47,219 nucleotides of DNA, from the NCBI RefSeq assembly GCF_900167165.1, contig NZ_FUXM01000014.1:1-47219 (forward strand). Direction: 5' to 3'. Source of the DNA: Carboxydocella sporoproducens DSM 16521. GTDB lineage: Bacteria; Bacillota; GCA-003054495; Carboxydocellales; Carboxydocellaceae. The number at the start of each line of letters is the position of its first letter. The stretch's first letter is position 1. Below, in pieces: positions 34,904 through 43,844 of this stretch. Below the pieces are notes generated by a model that was not told the DNA's origin, ran no database searches, and saw only the letters and a list, made by a program, of their open reading frames with translations. A program made the position numbers and the translations under genes.

Positions 34904-35935
34904 ATGAAAAAAGCGGTTCAATGGACAAAATGGCTGTACAGGTATATCGTGGAAGTTATGCCTCAGGTAGAACAAAGGCTTGCTAACTGGAAAGAGCTAG
35001 CGGAAAGAATGCCCGAAAATTTATTAAAAACTCAAGCTCTAGCAAGCATTGAACATAAAAAGTTCCACTGTATTGGAGGGGCAGTTTTTGCCCTTTATCC
35101 AGGGGCCAGGCAGCAGGAAGTGCTTGATTTTATAGTTGCCTTTCAGACAATCAGTGATTATCTGGATAATCTCTGTGATCGGGCCCAGGTAATTGAAGAG
35201 CAAGCTTTTCGGCAGTTGCATTATGCCATGCTGGATGCAATTAGGCCGGCAGCAGCCAGTCGTGATTATTATCTTAATTATCCTGTAAAGAATGATGGCG
35301 GTTATTTAAACCAGCTGGTTACGACCTGTCAAAAGGCATTAAAGAGTTTGGGCTGGGATGAATCCAAAGCTCACCTAGCAGCAGAGTGGGTTACCTTATA
35401 CAGTGAACTTCAGATCTATAAACACCTGGATTGGTCAGTGCGGGAAAAAAAGTTAGAGACATGGGCTAGAGAAGCTGGAAAGAGTTACTGGAATCTATAT
35501 CCCATGGAATTTGCGGCTGCTACAGGTTCTACCCTGGGAGTGTTTGCTCTGGTAGCAGGCTTGGAGCCACAAGAAGCGAGTTATTATTTTCCCTGGATTA
35601 CGGGTTTACATATACTTTTAGATTACTATATTGACCAGGAGGAAGACAAAAAAGAGGGAGATCTGAATTTTCATTTTTATTATGCGACTGATGCGGAAAG
35701 GGAAAAACGCTTGATTCTGTTTTATAAAAATGCTAAAGATTCAATTAACAAGCTCCAGTATAATAGTTTTCATGAGCTGGTGATTACGGGGTTACTGGCT
35801 ATGTATCTTTCAGATCCCAAAACGAATGTACCGACTCTAATGTCGGGAAGACAATTAATATTAAAGGAAAGTAGCCTGGAAGCTCAAATTTTACATACCC
35901 TTTGTGTATTTTTAAGAAAAGCTGGCAAGTTGTAG
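34904..35935 (+). CDS. YtpB/DUF2600-family terpene synthase-like protein
   Basis: This 343-residue helical protein resembles Bacillus YtpB, tetraprenyl-beta-curcumene synthase, which acts on C35 heptaprenyl diphosphate. The aspartate-rich segment ISDYLDNLCDR has Asp85, Asp88 and Asp92 in a DxxDxxxD arrangement. A second acidic stretch, DYYIDQEED, lies near residue 245. The ATG follows CAGGAGG. It has its own promoter. The prenyl substrate could come from the same pool as the menaquinone side chain. Product not predictable. Confidence 0.75.
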   Translation: MKKAVQWTKWLYRYIVEVMPQVEQRLANWKELAERMPENLLKTQALASIEHKKFHCIGGAVFALYPGARQQEVLDFIVAFQTISDYLDNLCDRAQVIEEQAFRQLHYAMLDAIRPAAASRDYYLNYPVKNDGGYLNQLVTTCQKALKSLGWDESKAHLAAEWVTLYSELQIYKHLDWSVREKKLETWAREAGKSYWNLYPMEFAAATGSTLGVFALVAGLEPQEASYYFPWITGLHILLDYYIDQEEDKKEGDLNFHFYYATDAEREKRLILFYKNAKDSINKLQYNSFHELVITGLLAMYLSDPKTNVPTLMSGRQLILKESSLEAQILHTLCVFLRKAGKL

Positions 35936-35947
35936 GGAGCTGATATT

Positions 35948-37618
35948 ATGAGCTTATTGCTAACCCTGTTTGAGAGGTTAACAGTAGTAGTAACGATAGC
36001 TTACCTTTTTTCACGTACCCCCTTGTTTCGGAGATTGTTACGCCAGGATTTGACCTGGCGAGAAAAAGGGGGGATGGTGATTATTTTTGGGATAATCACC
36101 ATTCTGGGCACTTATTATGGTATTCCAGTCAAAGGTGCCATCGCCAACTCCCGCGCAGTAGGAGCCATAGTGGCCGGTTTGCTAGGGGGACCAGCAGTAG
36201 GAGCTATAACTGGCCTTATCGGAGGAATTCACCGCTGGTCTCTGGGAGGATTTACGGGTTTTGCCTGTGCTGTTTCCACTACAATAGAGGGACTGTTAGG
36301 AGGCCTGGTCAATAAATACTGGCCCAAACAAGCGATGGACTGGCGAGTAGGTTTTGTTACCGGCTTCATTGCTGAATCTTTACAGATGCTGATCATTCTT
36401 GCTTTAGCCCGTCCTTTTGTTTCAGCTCTTGATCTGGTGAAAGTAATAGCAGCACCAATGACTATTGTCAACGCAGCTGGGATTGCTATTTTTATTATGA
36501 TAGTCCGCCAGAGTTTTCAGGAACAGGAACGAATAGCTGCCTTTATGGCACAACTGGCCCTGAAGATTGCTAATTATACTTTGCCTATTTTACGCCATGG
36601 ACTGACTATCCAATCTGCCGGGGAAGTTGCTCAGATAATTTTAAGAGAAACCGGTTCAGCAGCGGTAGCGATAACTGACCGGGAAAACATTCTGGCACAT
36701 GTAGGTGCCGGCAGTGACCATCATCTACCAGGTCAGCCTATCCAGACAGAGGCAACCCGGATAGTAATTGAAACTGGTCAAACCAAAATTGCTGGTAGCA
36801 GGCAGGAAATCGACTGTTCCCATCCGACCTGTCCTTTAAATACAGCGGTAATAGTTCCATTAAGGCAAAATCAACAGGTAGTAGGTACTTTGAAAATCTA
36901 CCATCGTACCAACAAACCTGTAACAGAAGTGGAAATAGAATTTGCCAATGGTCTAGCCCACCTTTTTTCCACCCAGCTGGAGCTGGCGGAACTGGAACGG
37001 CGTTCTCAATTACTGGCTGATGCTGAAATAAGAGCGTTACAGGCCCAGATTAACCCTCATTTTTTATTTAATGCCCTTAATACTATTATGTTATTTTGTC
37101 GTACCGATCCAGAAAAAGCGAGAGGTCTATTGGCGCAGTTAGGCGACTATTTTCGCAAAAATCTTCAGGATAACAAACGACTGGTGGATATCAGAGAGGA
37201 AATCGAACACGTAAAAGCCTATTTAGCGATTGAGGAGGCCCGTTTTGGCCATCGCATTACTATAACCTGGCAGATTGATCCTGAATTGAGACCGGTAAAG
37301 ATTCCCCCGTTAACTCTACAACCATTAGTTGAAAATGCCCTGCGTCATGGATTGTTGCCCAAACGGGGTTTTGGCAATTTGCAAATAGGTATTAAACAAG
37401 AGCGGAACCAGGCACTGGTCTGGATAGAAGATGATGGCGTAGGGTTCAATCAAACAAAAAAAGAATCAGATGGGAGTGGAATGGGGCTGAAAAATGTGGA
37501 TGCCCGTCTGCGTAGCTGGTTTGGCCCGGAAGCGGGGTTAAAGATAATTAGTCCATTGCCAGGTCAGACTTATGGAACCAGGGTGGAGTTTGTTATACCG
37601 GAAGGAGTACAAAAATGA
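35948..37618 (+). CDS. LytS-family sensor histidine kinase
   Basis: This 556-residue protein has an N-terminal 5TMR-LYT membrane domain (about residues 1-195, RAVGAIVAGLLGGPAVGAI) and a GAF-like domain (about 215-350). A HisKA_7TM-type kinase core follows with His in INPHFLFNALNT and a C-terminal ATPase (GSGMGLKNVDARL). Relatives include LytS, YpdA and BtsS, the last a high-affinity pyruvate sensor. It overlaps the response regulator by 4 bp. The CstA transporter downstream suggests pyruvate or a similar carboxylate as signal. Confidence 0.9.
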   Translation: MSLLLTLFERLTVVVTIAYLFSRTPLFRRLLRQDLTWREKGGMVIIFGIITILGTYYGIPVKGAIANSRAVGAIVAGLLGGPAVGAITGLIGGIHRWSLGGFTGFACAVSTTIEGLLGGLVNKYWPKQAMDWRVGFVTGFIAESLQMLIILALARPFVSALDLVKVIAAPMTIVNAAGIAIFIMIVRQSFQEQERIAAFMAQLALKIANYTLPILRHGLTIQSAGEVAQIILRETGSAAVAITDRENILAHVGAGSDHHLPGQPIQTEATRIVIETGQTKIAGSRQEIDCSHPTCPLNTAVIVPLRQNQQVVGTLKIYHRTNKPVTEVEIEFANGLAHLFSTQLELAELERRSQLLADAEIRALQAQINPHFLFNALNTIMLFCRTDPEKARGLLAQLGDYFRKNLQDNKRLVDIREEIEHVKAYLAIEEARFGHRITITWQIDPELRPVKIPPLTLQPLVENALRHGLLPKRGFGNLQIGIKQERNQALVWIEDDGVGFNQTKKESDGSGMGLKNVDARLRSWFGPEAGLKIISPLPGQTYGTRVEFVIPEGVQK

Positions 37619-38373
37619 AAATCAGGGTACTAATAGTCGATGATGAACTGCCAGCTAGACAAGAGTTAAAATTCCTGCTAAAAGATTATCCCGAAATTGA
37701 AGTAGCAGGGGAAGCTGATAGTGGACAGGAAGCCCTTGAACTGGCACAACAACTGGAGCCAGAACTGGTTTTTTTGGATATTCAGTTACATGACATGTCC
37801 GGACTTGAAGTAGCAAAATTTCTGGCAAGGCTAGTACCCCGGACCAGAGTAATTTTTGTTACAGCATATGACCAGTATGCGATCGAGGCTTTTGAACTTC
37901 ATGCCCTGGATTATTTGCTGAAACCGGTGAATAAAATAAGATTACAAAAAACTATCCAGGAATGGAAAAATATCAAAGCCGTTAATGAGCATTATCAAAT
38001 TTTAAAAGAAACAATAGAACATCTACAAAAAGGGAAAAAGACAAAAATCCCTGCAATAAAAGATGGAAGGATTTTGTTGATTAACCAGGAAGATATTCTC
38101 TATATCAAAGCAGAGGGCAGGAATGCCGTTGTCAGGGTTGAGGGCCACGATTTTCCAACGAATTTCTCACTATATGAAATTGCCCAGAAACTCAACCAGG
38201 ATAGTTTTCTAAAGGTTCATCGCAGTTATATAGTTAATCTGGAAGCTATCGTGGAAATCGTCCCCTGGTTTAAAGGTACTTACAATCTGATCTTTAGAGA
38301 TAAAGAGGCAGAAGTAGTTCCTGTCAGCCGATCCTACGTCAATGAATTTAGAGAAAAACTAGGGCTTGTTTAG
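37615..38373 (+). CDS. LytTR-family response regulator
   Basis: This 252-residue protein has an N-terminal receiver with Asp9-Asp10 in the acidic pocket and Asp55 as the phosphorylation site (FLDIQL). LLKPV is the switch lysine region, and a C-terminal LytTR DNA-binding domain (about 145-250) follows. LytTR domains bind paired direct repeats about 21 bp apart, and such a pair lies just downstream at 38376-38409, in front of cstA. It is coupled to the LytS kinase by ATGA overlap. Confidence 0.92.
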   Translation: MKIRVLIVDDELPARQELKFLLKDYPEIEVAGEADSGQEALELAQQLEPELVFLDIQLHDMSGLEVAKFLARLVPRTRVIFVTAYDQYAIEAFELHALDYLLKPVNKIRLQKTIQEWKNIKAVNEHYQILKETIEHLQKGKKTKIPAIKDGRILLINQEDILYIKAEGRNAVVRVEGHDFPTNFSLYEIAQKLNQDSFLKVHRSYIVNLEAIVEIVPWFKGTYNLIFRDKEAEVVPVSRSYVNEFREKLGLV

Positions 38374-38375
38374 AC

Positions 38376-38409
38376 CATTTCGTGTCGATTTTAGGACATT
38401 TTATGTCGA
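38376..38409 (+). promoter_or_regulatory. putative LytTR operator for cstA
   Basis: Two 13-bp copies of CATTTN2TGTCGA (38376-38388 and 38397-38409) are 21 bp apart, two helical turns. A third TGTCGA follows at 38416-38421. They lie upstream of a weak promoter (TGGCAG 38432-38437, TATAAG 38455-38460, 17-bp spacing), as expected for an activator-dependent gene. Confidence 0.7.
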
Positions 38410-38484
38410 AAATGCTGTCGAAAAGGCGGTATGGCAGTACACTGAAAATGCAATTATAAGTGTTTTTGCTGGAGGTGTACTGAT

Positions 38485-40251
38485 ATGCACGCACTAACTC
38501 TTGTTTTGACGGCAGCTCTGGTTTTAATTTTAGCGTATCGGTTTTATGGTGCTTTCATTGCTGCCAAAGTTCTGGCCTTTGACGGTGAACGCACCACGCC
38601 CGCCCATCGCTTTAATGATGGTAAAGACTATGTTCCCACCAATAAATGGGTTGTCTTTGGCCATCATTTTGCGGCGATTGCCGGGGCTGGACCACTGGTT
38701 GGCCCCGTGCTGGCAGCACAATTTGGCTATTTGCCCGGTTTCCTCTGGATTCTGATCGGTGCTGTGCTGGCAGGGGCGGTTCACGACATGGTAATCTTAT
38801 TCGCCTCTGTTCGTCATGATGGAAAATCCCTGTCAGACATTGCTCGCGCTGAAGTAGGACCAGTTACTGGCTTTGCAACCGGGATTGCCATTTTGTTGAT
38901 TATCCTTATTGCGATGGCCGGATTGGGGATTGTTGTAGTAAATGCCCTGTTCCAGAATGCCTGGGGGGTATATACCGTAGGCATGACAATTCCCATTGCA
39001 ATTTTCATTGGTTTATATATGCATAAATGGCGTCCTGGAAAAATTGGTGAGGCTTCCCTGATCGGTACGGCTTTGATCATGCTGGCGGTAATAACTGGTC
39101 CCTATATTAAAAATTCTGGTTTCGCCAGCTGGTTTATCTTTTCTGAGAACGCTTTAAAGATCTTGCTGCCAACATATGGGTTCCTGGCAGCTGCGCTTCC
39201 AGTTTGGCTGTTGCTGGCCCCCCGGGATTATTTAAGCTCTTACCTTAAGATCGGCACCATCTTGGCCCTGGCGCTGGGGATCATTATTGTCAATCCGGAA
39301 ATTCATATGCCGGCAACCACCAAGTTCGTTGCTGGAGGCGGTCCGATCATTCCCGGTAAGGTTTGGCCTTTTGTTTTCATCACCATCGCCTGTGGAGCTA
39401 TTTCGGGTTTTCATGCTCTGATTTCCTCAGGTACTACTCCTAAAATGATTAATAACGAAAAGGACATTCAACTGGTCGGTTTTGGCAGTATGCTGGTTGA
39501 AGCTTTTGTTGGTGTAATGGCTTTAATTGCTGCCACAGTTCTTCTGCCTGGCGATTATTTTGCCATCAACACCAAACCTGAAGTTTTTGCCAAACTGGGG
39601 ATGCAAATTGTTAACCTGCCGGAGCTATCCAGATTGGTTGGCGAAGAAGTGGCGGGTCGGCCCGGCGGTGCTGTATCACTGGCTGTAGGTATGGCCTATA
39701 TTTTCTCCAGCATACCTGGATTAAAACATCTGATGGCTTACTGGTATCAGTTCGCCATCATGTTCGAAGCACTCTTTATTTTAACAACCATTGATGCCGG
39801 TACCAGGGTAGCCCGTTATATTTTGCAAGATTTTGCCAGAGTCAAAAACCCCAATGCCCCCTGGAACGTCATCATCACCAGTGCTATCGTTTCCTTTGCC
39901 TGGGGATACTTGATTTACGGTGGTGAAATTAAGACCATCTGGCCAATCTTCGGGGTTTCCAACCAGTTATTAGCAACTCTGGCTCTGGCAATCGGCACTA
40001 CTATCATTCTTAAGAAAAGCGGAAAAATATCATACGCTTTGATTACTTTCGTGCCGATGGTTTTCCTGGCCATTACAACAATTACTGCTGGACTAACTAC
40101 AATGATCAACGTCTATCTACCGAAAGGGATGTACTTGAATACCGGGCTAAGTATCTTGATGATTTCACTGGCTGCTGTTATTTTGCTGGATTCCTTCCGG
40201 CGCTGGTTCCAGATCATCAAAACCGGTGAAAGATCATCATTACTGCAATAA
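38485..40251 (+). CDS. cstA: CstA-family peptide/pyruvate transporter
   Basis: This 588-residue polytopic membrane protein has about fifteen hydrophobic helices and the family signatures HHFAAIAGAGPLVGPVLAAQFG and FHALISSGTTPKMINNE. E. coli CstA and BtsT of this family import pyruvate. The protein is about 110 residues shorter than E. coli CstA, within the normal range for Firmicutes. The ATG follows GGAGGTG. The preceding LytS/LytT pair and operator suggest it is induced by its own substrate. Confidence 0.92.
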   Translation: MHALTLVLTAALVLILAYRFYGAFIAAKVLAFDGERTTPAHRFNDGKDYVPTNKWVVFGHHFAAIAGAGPLVGPVLAAQFGYLPGFLWILIGAVLAGAVHDMVILFASVRHDGKSLSDIARAEVGPVTGFATGIAILLIILIAMAGLGIVVVNALFQNAWGVYTVGMTIPIAIFIGLYMHKWRPGKIGEASLIGTALIMLAVITGPYIKNSGFASWFIFSENALKILLPTYGFLAAALPVWLLLAPRDYLSSYLKIGTILALALGIIIVNPEIHMPATTKFVAGGGPIIPGKVWPFVFITIACGAISGFHALISSGTTPKMINNEKDIQLVGFGSMLVEAFVGVMALIAATVLLPGDYFAINTKPEVFAKLGMQIVNLPELSRLVGEEVAGRPGGAVSLAVGMAYIFSSIPGLKHLMAYWYQFAIMFEALFILTTIDAGTRVARYILQDFARVKNPNAPWNVIITSAIVSFAWGYLIYGGEIKTIWPIFGVSNQLLATLALAIGTTIILKKSGKISYALITFVPMVFLAITTITAGLTTMINVYLPKGMYLNTGLSILMISLAAVILLDSFRRWFQIIKTGERSSLLQ

Positions 40252-40278
40252 CTTTATTCTGCAAGGGGGGCAGCCGTA

Positions 40279-40566
40279 ATGGTAACACTAGAACCTGAGG
40301 TAGTAAAATATCTAAACAGAAAGGGAGTAAAGGCCATTACTATTGAAGCCCCCAATTCTGTTCACTCCTGTTGTGGGGAGTTCTGTTTCGAACCGGGGAT
40401 CAGGCTAGGTGCTCCGATAGGGAAACAAGAAGACTATTTGTGTTTTGTCAGTAATAACATTGAAATTTATTACCATCAGGAGCTGCCAAGGAAGCCAGTT
40501 ATAATTGAAAGGCAATCATGGGGACTATTTTCAACTCTGCACATCAAAAACTGGAGAATCTTATAA
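40279..40566 (+). CDS. CC/Se-motif family small protein
   Basis: This 95-residue protein contains the adjacent cysteines Cys31-Cys32 and Cys36 in HSCCGEFCFEP, a HesB/IscA-like small beta-rich pattern. In related proteins the second Cys of the pair can be selenocysteine (CC/Se motif family); here both are TGT codons. ATG 40279 follows AAGGGGGG. The gene sits 27 bp after cstA and before a strong terminator, so it is probably co-transcribed. Function unknown; a redox or metal-binding role is a guess. Confidence 0.6.
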   Translation: MVTLEPEVVKYLNRKGVKAITIEAPNSVHSCCGEFCFEPGIRLGAPIGKQEDYLCFVSNNIEIYYHQELPRKPVIIERQSWGLFSTLHIKNWRIL

Positions 40567-40572
40567 AAAAGA

Positions 40573-40611
40573 GGGTGTCAAGTAAAATTGCTTGACACCC
40601 TGATCTTTTTT
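40573..40611 (+). terminator. intrinsic terminator after the CC/Se gene
   Basis: A perfect 10-bp stem GGGTGTCAAG/CTTGACACCC (40573-40582/40591-40600) is followed by TGATC and six T. Confidence 0.85.
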
Positions 40612-40620
40612 GTGTAGAAT
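40592..40620 (+). promoter_or_regulatory. ylxM-ffh promoter, -35 inside the terminator stem
   Basis: TTGACA (40592-40597) is part of the 3' arm of the terminator. TAGAAT (40615-40620) follows after 17 bp. Start of transcription would be about 20 bp before the ylxM ATG. Confidence 0.75.
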
Positions 40621-40647
40621 TAGTAAGGAACAAAGGTGGGGAGCCTA

Positions 40648-40983
40648 ATGGTGATACCGTTTGAACAAAGGGACTATATCAGTCTGCTTTTGTCCTTTTA
40701 TAGTGACTTTCTGACGGACAAACAAAAACTGGTCATGGAGTTATACTATGATGAGGATTTAACACTAACGGAAATCGCAGAACAATTGGCTGTTTCCCGG
40801 CAGGGTGTACATGATCTTTTAAAACGCTCCCTCAAACAATTGGAAGAACTGGAACAGAAGCTGGGTTTGGTTGCCAGATATAATCAAGTAAAAACAATGG
40901 TTGAAAAAATTGATCAACAACTGGCTGCTGGTCAAATCGATGAGGCTCGCACATTGGTGAAAAAATTACTGGCGTTTTTTTAA
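40648..40983 (+). CDS. ylxM: YlxM family putative DNA-binding protein
   Basis: This 111-residue protein has a sigma-70 region-4-like helix-turn-helix (LTLTEIAEQLAVSRQGVHDLLKR, about residues 44-65) followed by a coiled-coil-like C-terminus. YlxM is invariably linked to ffh in Firmicutes and modulates SRP components in streptococci. ATG 40648 is preceded by GGTGGGGA. It is the first gene of the SRP/ribosome cluster. Confidence 0.9.
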   Translation: MVIPFEQRDYISLLLSFYSDFLTDKQKLVMELYYDEDLTLTEIAEQLAVSRQGVHDLLKRSLKQLEELEQKLGLVARYNQVKTMVEKIDQQLAAGQIDEARTLVKKLLAFF

Positions 40984-40999
40984 AGGCAGGTGTAAAACC

Positions 41000-42352
41000 A
41001 TGGCTATTTTTGAAAATCTCAGTGAACGTTTGCAGGCAGCATTTAAGCGGCTGCGCGGTAAAGGCAAGGTTACTGAAGAAGATGTTTCTGAAGTGATGCG
41101 CGAAATCCGGGTGGCACTTTTAGAAGCAGACGTAAGTTATAAAGTAGTTAAAGATTTTATAAAAAAAGTAAAGGAACGCGCTGTTGGACAAGAAGTTTTA
41201 GCCAGTTTAACACCGGCTCAGCAAGTGATTAAAATAGTCCATGAAGAACTGATAGAACTTCTAGGTGGTATACAAAGCCGGTTAACTACTGCTCCCAAGC
41301 CCCCTACAGTTATCATGCTGGTTGGTTTACAGGGGGCAGGGAAAACCACAAGTGCTGGCAAGCTGGCCAATTTATTGCGTAAACAAGGCAAAAAGCCCCT
41401 GCTGGTTGCTGCTGATATTTATCGACCTGCTGCTGTTAAACAGTTGCAGGTTTTAGGAGAGCAACTACAAATACCTGTGTTCGCTATGGGGACCTCAGTT
41501 AGCGCAGTCAATATAGCAAAAGGGGCCCTTGAATATGCGGCATCTCATGGTCGAGATATGGTGATAATCGATACGGCGGGAAGATTGCATATTAACGAGG
41601 AATTGATGCAGGAGCTTCAGGATATCAAAGCCGCTATCAAACCCCATGAGATATTGCTGGTTGTTGATGCGATGACCGGTCAGACAGCTGTAGAAGTGGC
41701 TGAGACCTTTAATGCCCAGCTGGGTATCGATGGTGTTATTATGACCAAATTGGATGGTGATGCCAAAGGGGGAGCAGCTCTTTCAGTTCGGGCTGTTACC
41801 GGTAAACCAATAAAATTTGCTGGCATGGGCGAAAAACTGGATGCTCTGGAACCTTTTTACCCGGATCGACTGGCATCACGGATCCTGGGTATGGGAGATG
41901 TGCTGTCTCTAATCGAAAAGGCACAGGCTGCTTTTGACCAGGCGGAAGCGGAAAAACTGCAGGAAAAGATGCGAAAAGCAGAATTCACCCTGGAAGATTT
42001 CCTGAACCAGATGCAGCAGATGAAAAAACTGGGGCCGCTGGAGAATATTCTAAGCATGCTGCCTGGCATTGGAGGTAAAGAGCTGAAAGAATTACAAAAG
42101 CAGATTAATCCCAAAGAAATGGCGCGTGTAGAAGCCATCATCCTATCCATGACCCCTCAGGAAAGAGCAAAACCGGAAATTATTGACTCCAGTCGTAAGA
42201 AGCGTATTGCCAGAGGTTCAGGCACTCGTGTACAAGATGTAAATAAACTTTTGGAGCAATTTAAACAGGCGAAAGCGATGATGAAACAATTCGCTCAGCT
42301 GGAGAAGAAAATGAAGAAAAAAGGCGGTATTAAATTGCCGTTCTTTAAATAG
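41000..42352 (+). CDS. ffh: signal recognition particle protein Ffh (SRP54)
   Basis: This 450-residue protein has the N domain, the GTPase G domain with GLQGAGKTTSAGKLA, DTAGR and TKLDGDAKGG, and a methionine-rich M domain (about 300-450) that binds 4.5S RNA and signal sequences. With FtsY (27.05 kb) it forms the co-translational targeting pathway. It follows ylxM by 16 bp, with AGGCAGGTG upstream of its ATG. The 4.5S RNA gene is not found here. Confidence 0.97.
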   Translation: MAIFENLSERLQAAFKRLRGKGKVTEEDVSEVMREIRVALLEADVSYKVVKDFIKKVKERAVGQEVLASLTPAQQVIKIVHEELIELLGGIQSRLTTAPKPPTVIMLVGLQGAGKTTSAGKLANLLRKQGKKPLLVAADIYRPAAVKQLQVLGEQLQIPVFAMGTSVSAVNIAKGALEYAASHGRDMVIIDTAGRLHINEELMQELQDIKAAIKPHEILLVVDAMTGQTAVEVAETFNAQLGIDGVIMTKLDGDAKGGAALSVRAVTGKPIKFAGMGEKLDALEPFYPDRLASRILGMGDVLSLIEKAQAAFDQAEAEKLQEKMRKAEFTLEDFLNQMQQMKKLGPLENILSMLPGIGGKELKELQKQINPKEMARVEAIILSMTPQERAKPEIIDSSRKKRIARGSGTRVQDVNKLLEQFKQAKAMMKQFAQLEKKMKKKGGIKLPFFK

Positions 42353-42385
42353 AGAAATCGATATTCTGACAAGGAGGTGAGACTA

Positions 42386-42631
42386 GTGGCTGTAAAAATT
42401 CGCTTAAAGCGGATGGGTTCCAAGAAAAATCCCTTTTATCGGGTAATCGTGGCTGATTCCCGTTCTCCCCGGGATGGCCGTTTTATCGATGAGCTGGGTT
42501 ATTATAACCCGACTACCCAACCGGCACAAATCAAGATTGATGTAGAAAAAGCTAATGCCTGGTTGAACAAAGGGGCTCAACCCACCGATACTGTTAAGTC
42601 CTTGTTTAAAAAGGCTGGTGTTCAGAAATAG
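42386..42631 (+). CDS. rpsP: 30S ribosomal protein bS16
   Basis: This 81-residue protein has the S16 signature [35 protein letters not shown] 42386 follows AAGGAGG at 8-nt spacing; a GTG at 42377 lies inside that site. It assembles early in the small subunit. It lies 33 bp after ffh and 11 bp before khpA in the conserved cluster. Confidence 0.96.
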   Translation: MAVKIRLKRMGSKKNPFYRVIVADSRSPRDGRFIDELGYYNPTTQPAQIKIDVEKANAWLNKGAQPTDTVKSLFKKAGVQK

Positions 42632-42642
42632 GAGGTGCCACC

Positions 42643-42870
42643 ATGAAAGAACTGGTGGAAACCCTGGCTAAGGCCCTGGTAGAACAGCCCGATCAGGTTA
42701 CTGTGCTTCTCAAGGAAGATGGTGATGAAATCAACATCAGCCTTAGTGTAGCCCCTGATGATATGGGGAAAATTATCGGTAAGCAAGGCCGAATTGCTAA
42801 GGCATTGCGGACTGTTGTTAAAGCAGCTGCTACCAGGGAAGGCAAAAAGGTAAACTTGGATATCCTGTAG
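42643..42870 (+). CDS. khpA: KH-domain RNA-binding protein KhpA
   Basis: This 75-residue single KH-domain protein has the GKIIGKQGRIAKALRT nucleic-acid-binding loop (GxxG). KhpA pairs with KhpB/EloR and influences cell elongation and RNA stability in Firmicutes. ATG 42643 follows AGGAGGTG. A GC-rich hairpin follows before ylqD. Confidence 0.93.
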   Translation: MKELVETLAKALVEQPDQVTVLLKEDGDEINISLSVAPDDMGKIIGKQGRIAKALRTVVKAAATREGKKVNLDIL

Positions 42871-42875
42871 AGCAG

Positions 42876-42896
42876 GGGGCCCGTGGGCCCCTTGTT
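42876..42896 (+). terminator. GC-rich hairpin, possible attenuator
   Basis: GGGGCC (42876-42881) pairs with GGCCCC (42886-42891) across loop CGTG, followed by a poor T tract (TTGTT). It may thin transcription between khpA and ylqD or act as a processing site. Confidence 0.35.
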
Positions 42897-42916
42897 CAAC
42901 ATCAGGAGGGATTGAT

Positions 42917-43324
42917 TTGCAGTACCTGAATGAAATATTGATCCGCCGGCCGGTAGTGCTGAAAGTCAAAGTAACCGAGGACTTTCGCCAGCGAATGGCT
43001 TCGGAAGTAAGAGAAAATCTTAATAGGTTGGATTTGGAATTGCAGCAGCTGGATTTTCTGGTCAAAAGGAACCCTCAGCAGCAAAAAAGATATGAATTGG
43101 AAAAACAAAAATTACTGGATCAGAAACAAAACCTCATTCAAAAACTTAAAGAGATTAGCAATTGGACTGTAGGTGAAGAAATCTATCAAGGTACAGTTGA
43201 ATCTCTGGCCACTCTGCAAATTGGCCAATCTTTTAGCTCCCTTTATGGGGTAGAAGTTGTACTGGAAGATGATCAGGTGATAGCCATTAGACAGCATGAA
43301 TGGCGGAGGGACTCCAATGAATAA
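42917..43324 (+). CDS. ylqD: YlqD family protein
   Basis: This 135-residue protein has an N-terminal beta segment, a long charged coiled-coil (about residues 30-85), and a C-terminal beta domain (VESLATLQIGQSFSSLYGVEVVLEDD). It matches Bacillus YlqD in position and layout; molecular function is unknown. Start is TTG with AGGAGG at 7 nt. It overlaps rimM by 8 bp. Confidence 0.82.
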   Translation: MQYLNEILIRRPVVLKVKVTEDFRQRMASEVRENLNRLDLELQQLDFLVKRNPQQQKRYELEKQKLLDQKQNLIQKLKEISNWTVGEEIYQGTVESLATLQIGQSFSSLYGVEVVLEDDQVIAIRQHEWRRDSNE

Positions 43325-43844
43325 TGAATTTATTGCCATTGGGAAAATAGTCAATACCCAAGGACATCGTGGTGAAGTTCGCGTAATTCCTATGACGGAT
43401 TTTCCGGAACGGTTTTATGAAATGGAAGAGGTTTTAGTACAACAAAATGGAAAAACCCGGGCATTCCATATTGACTCTGCCCGTCCGCATAAACAATTTA
43501 TTATAGTTAAATTTCGAGAGATCGTTGATATGAACGCAGCTGAACGGCTAAAAGATGCTTATATTGTCATTACCAGGGACCAATTGAAAGAACTACCTCC
43601 TGATACCTGGTATATCCATGATTTGCTGGGAATGACGGTTATTACTGATACAGGGGAAAAAATTGGTACGCTGGTTGATGTCTTTTCTACAGGGGCAAAT
43701 GATGTATATGTAGTCAAGCCTGCAGATGGCGGAAAAGACATTTTGCTACCAGCTATAAAAGATGTCATACTCTCAGTTGATACTGTTACTAAAACAATGA
43801 CGGTCTACTTGATGCCGGGATTGGTGGATGAAGATGAAATTTGA
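43317..43844 (+). CDS. rimM: ribosome maturation factor RimM
   Basis: This 175-residue protein has an N-terminal RimM domain starting with [16 protein letters not shown] and a C-terminal PRC-barrel ([11 protein letters not shown]…DVYVVKP…ILLPAIKDV). It assists 16S rRNA processing and 30S head assembly around S19. ATG 43317 follows GGAGGG at 6 nt. It overlaps trmD by 11 bp. Confidence 0.96.
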   Translation: MNNEFIAIGKIVNTQGHRGEVRVIPMTDFPERFYEMEEVLVQQNGKTRAFHIDSARPHKQFIIVKFREIVDMNAAERLKDAYIVITRDQLKELPPDTWYIHDLLGMTVITDTGEKIGTLVDVFSTGANDVYVVKPADGGKDILLPAIKDVILSVDTVTKTMTVYLMPGLVDEDEI

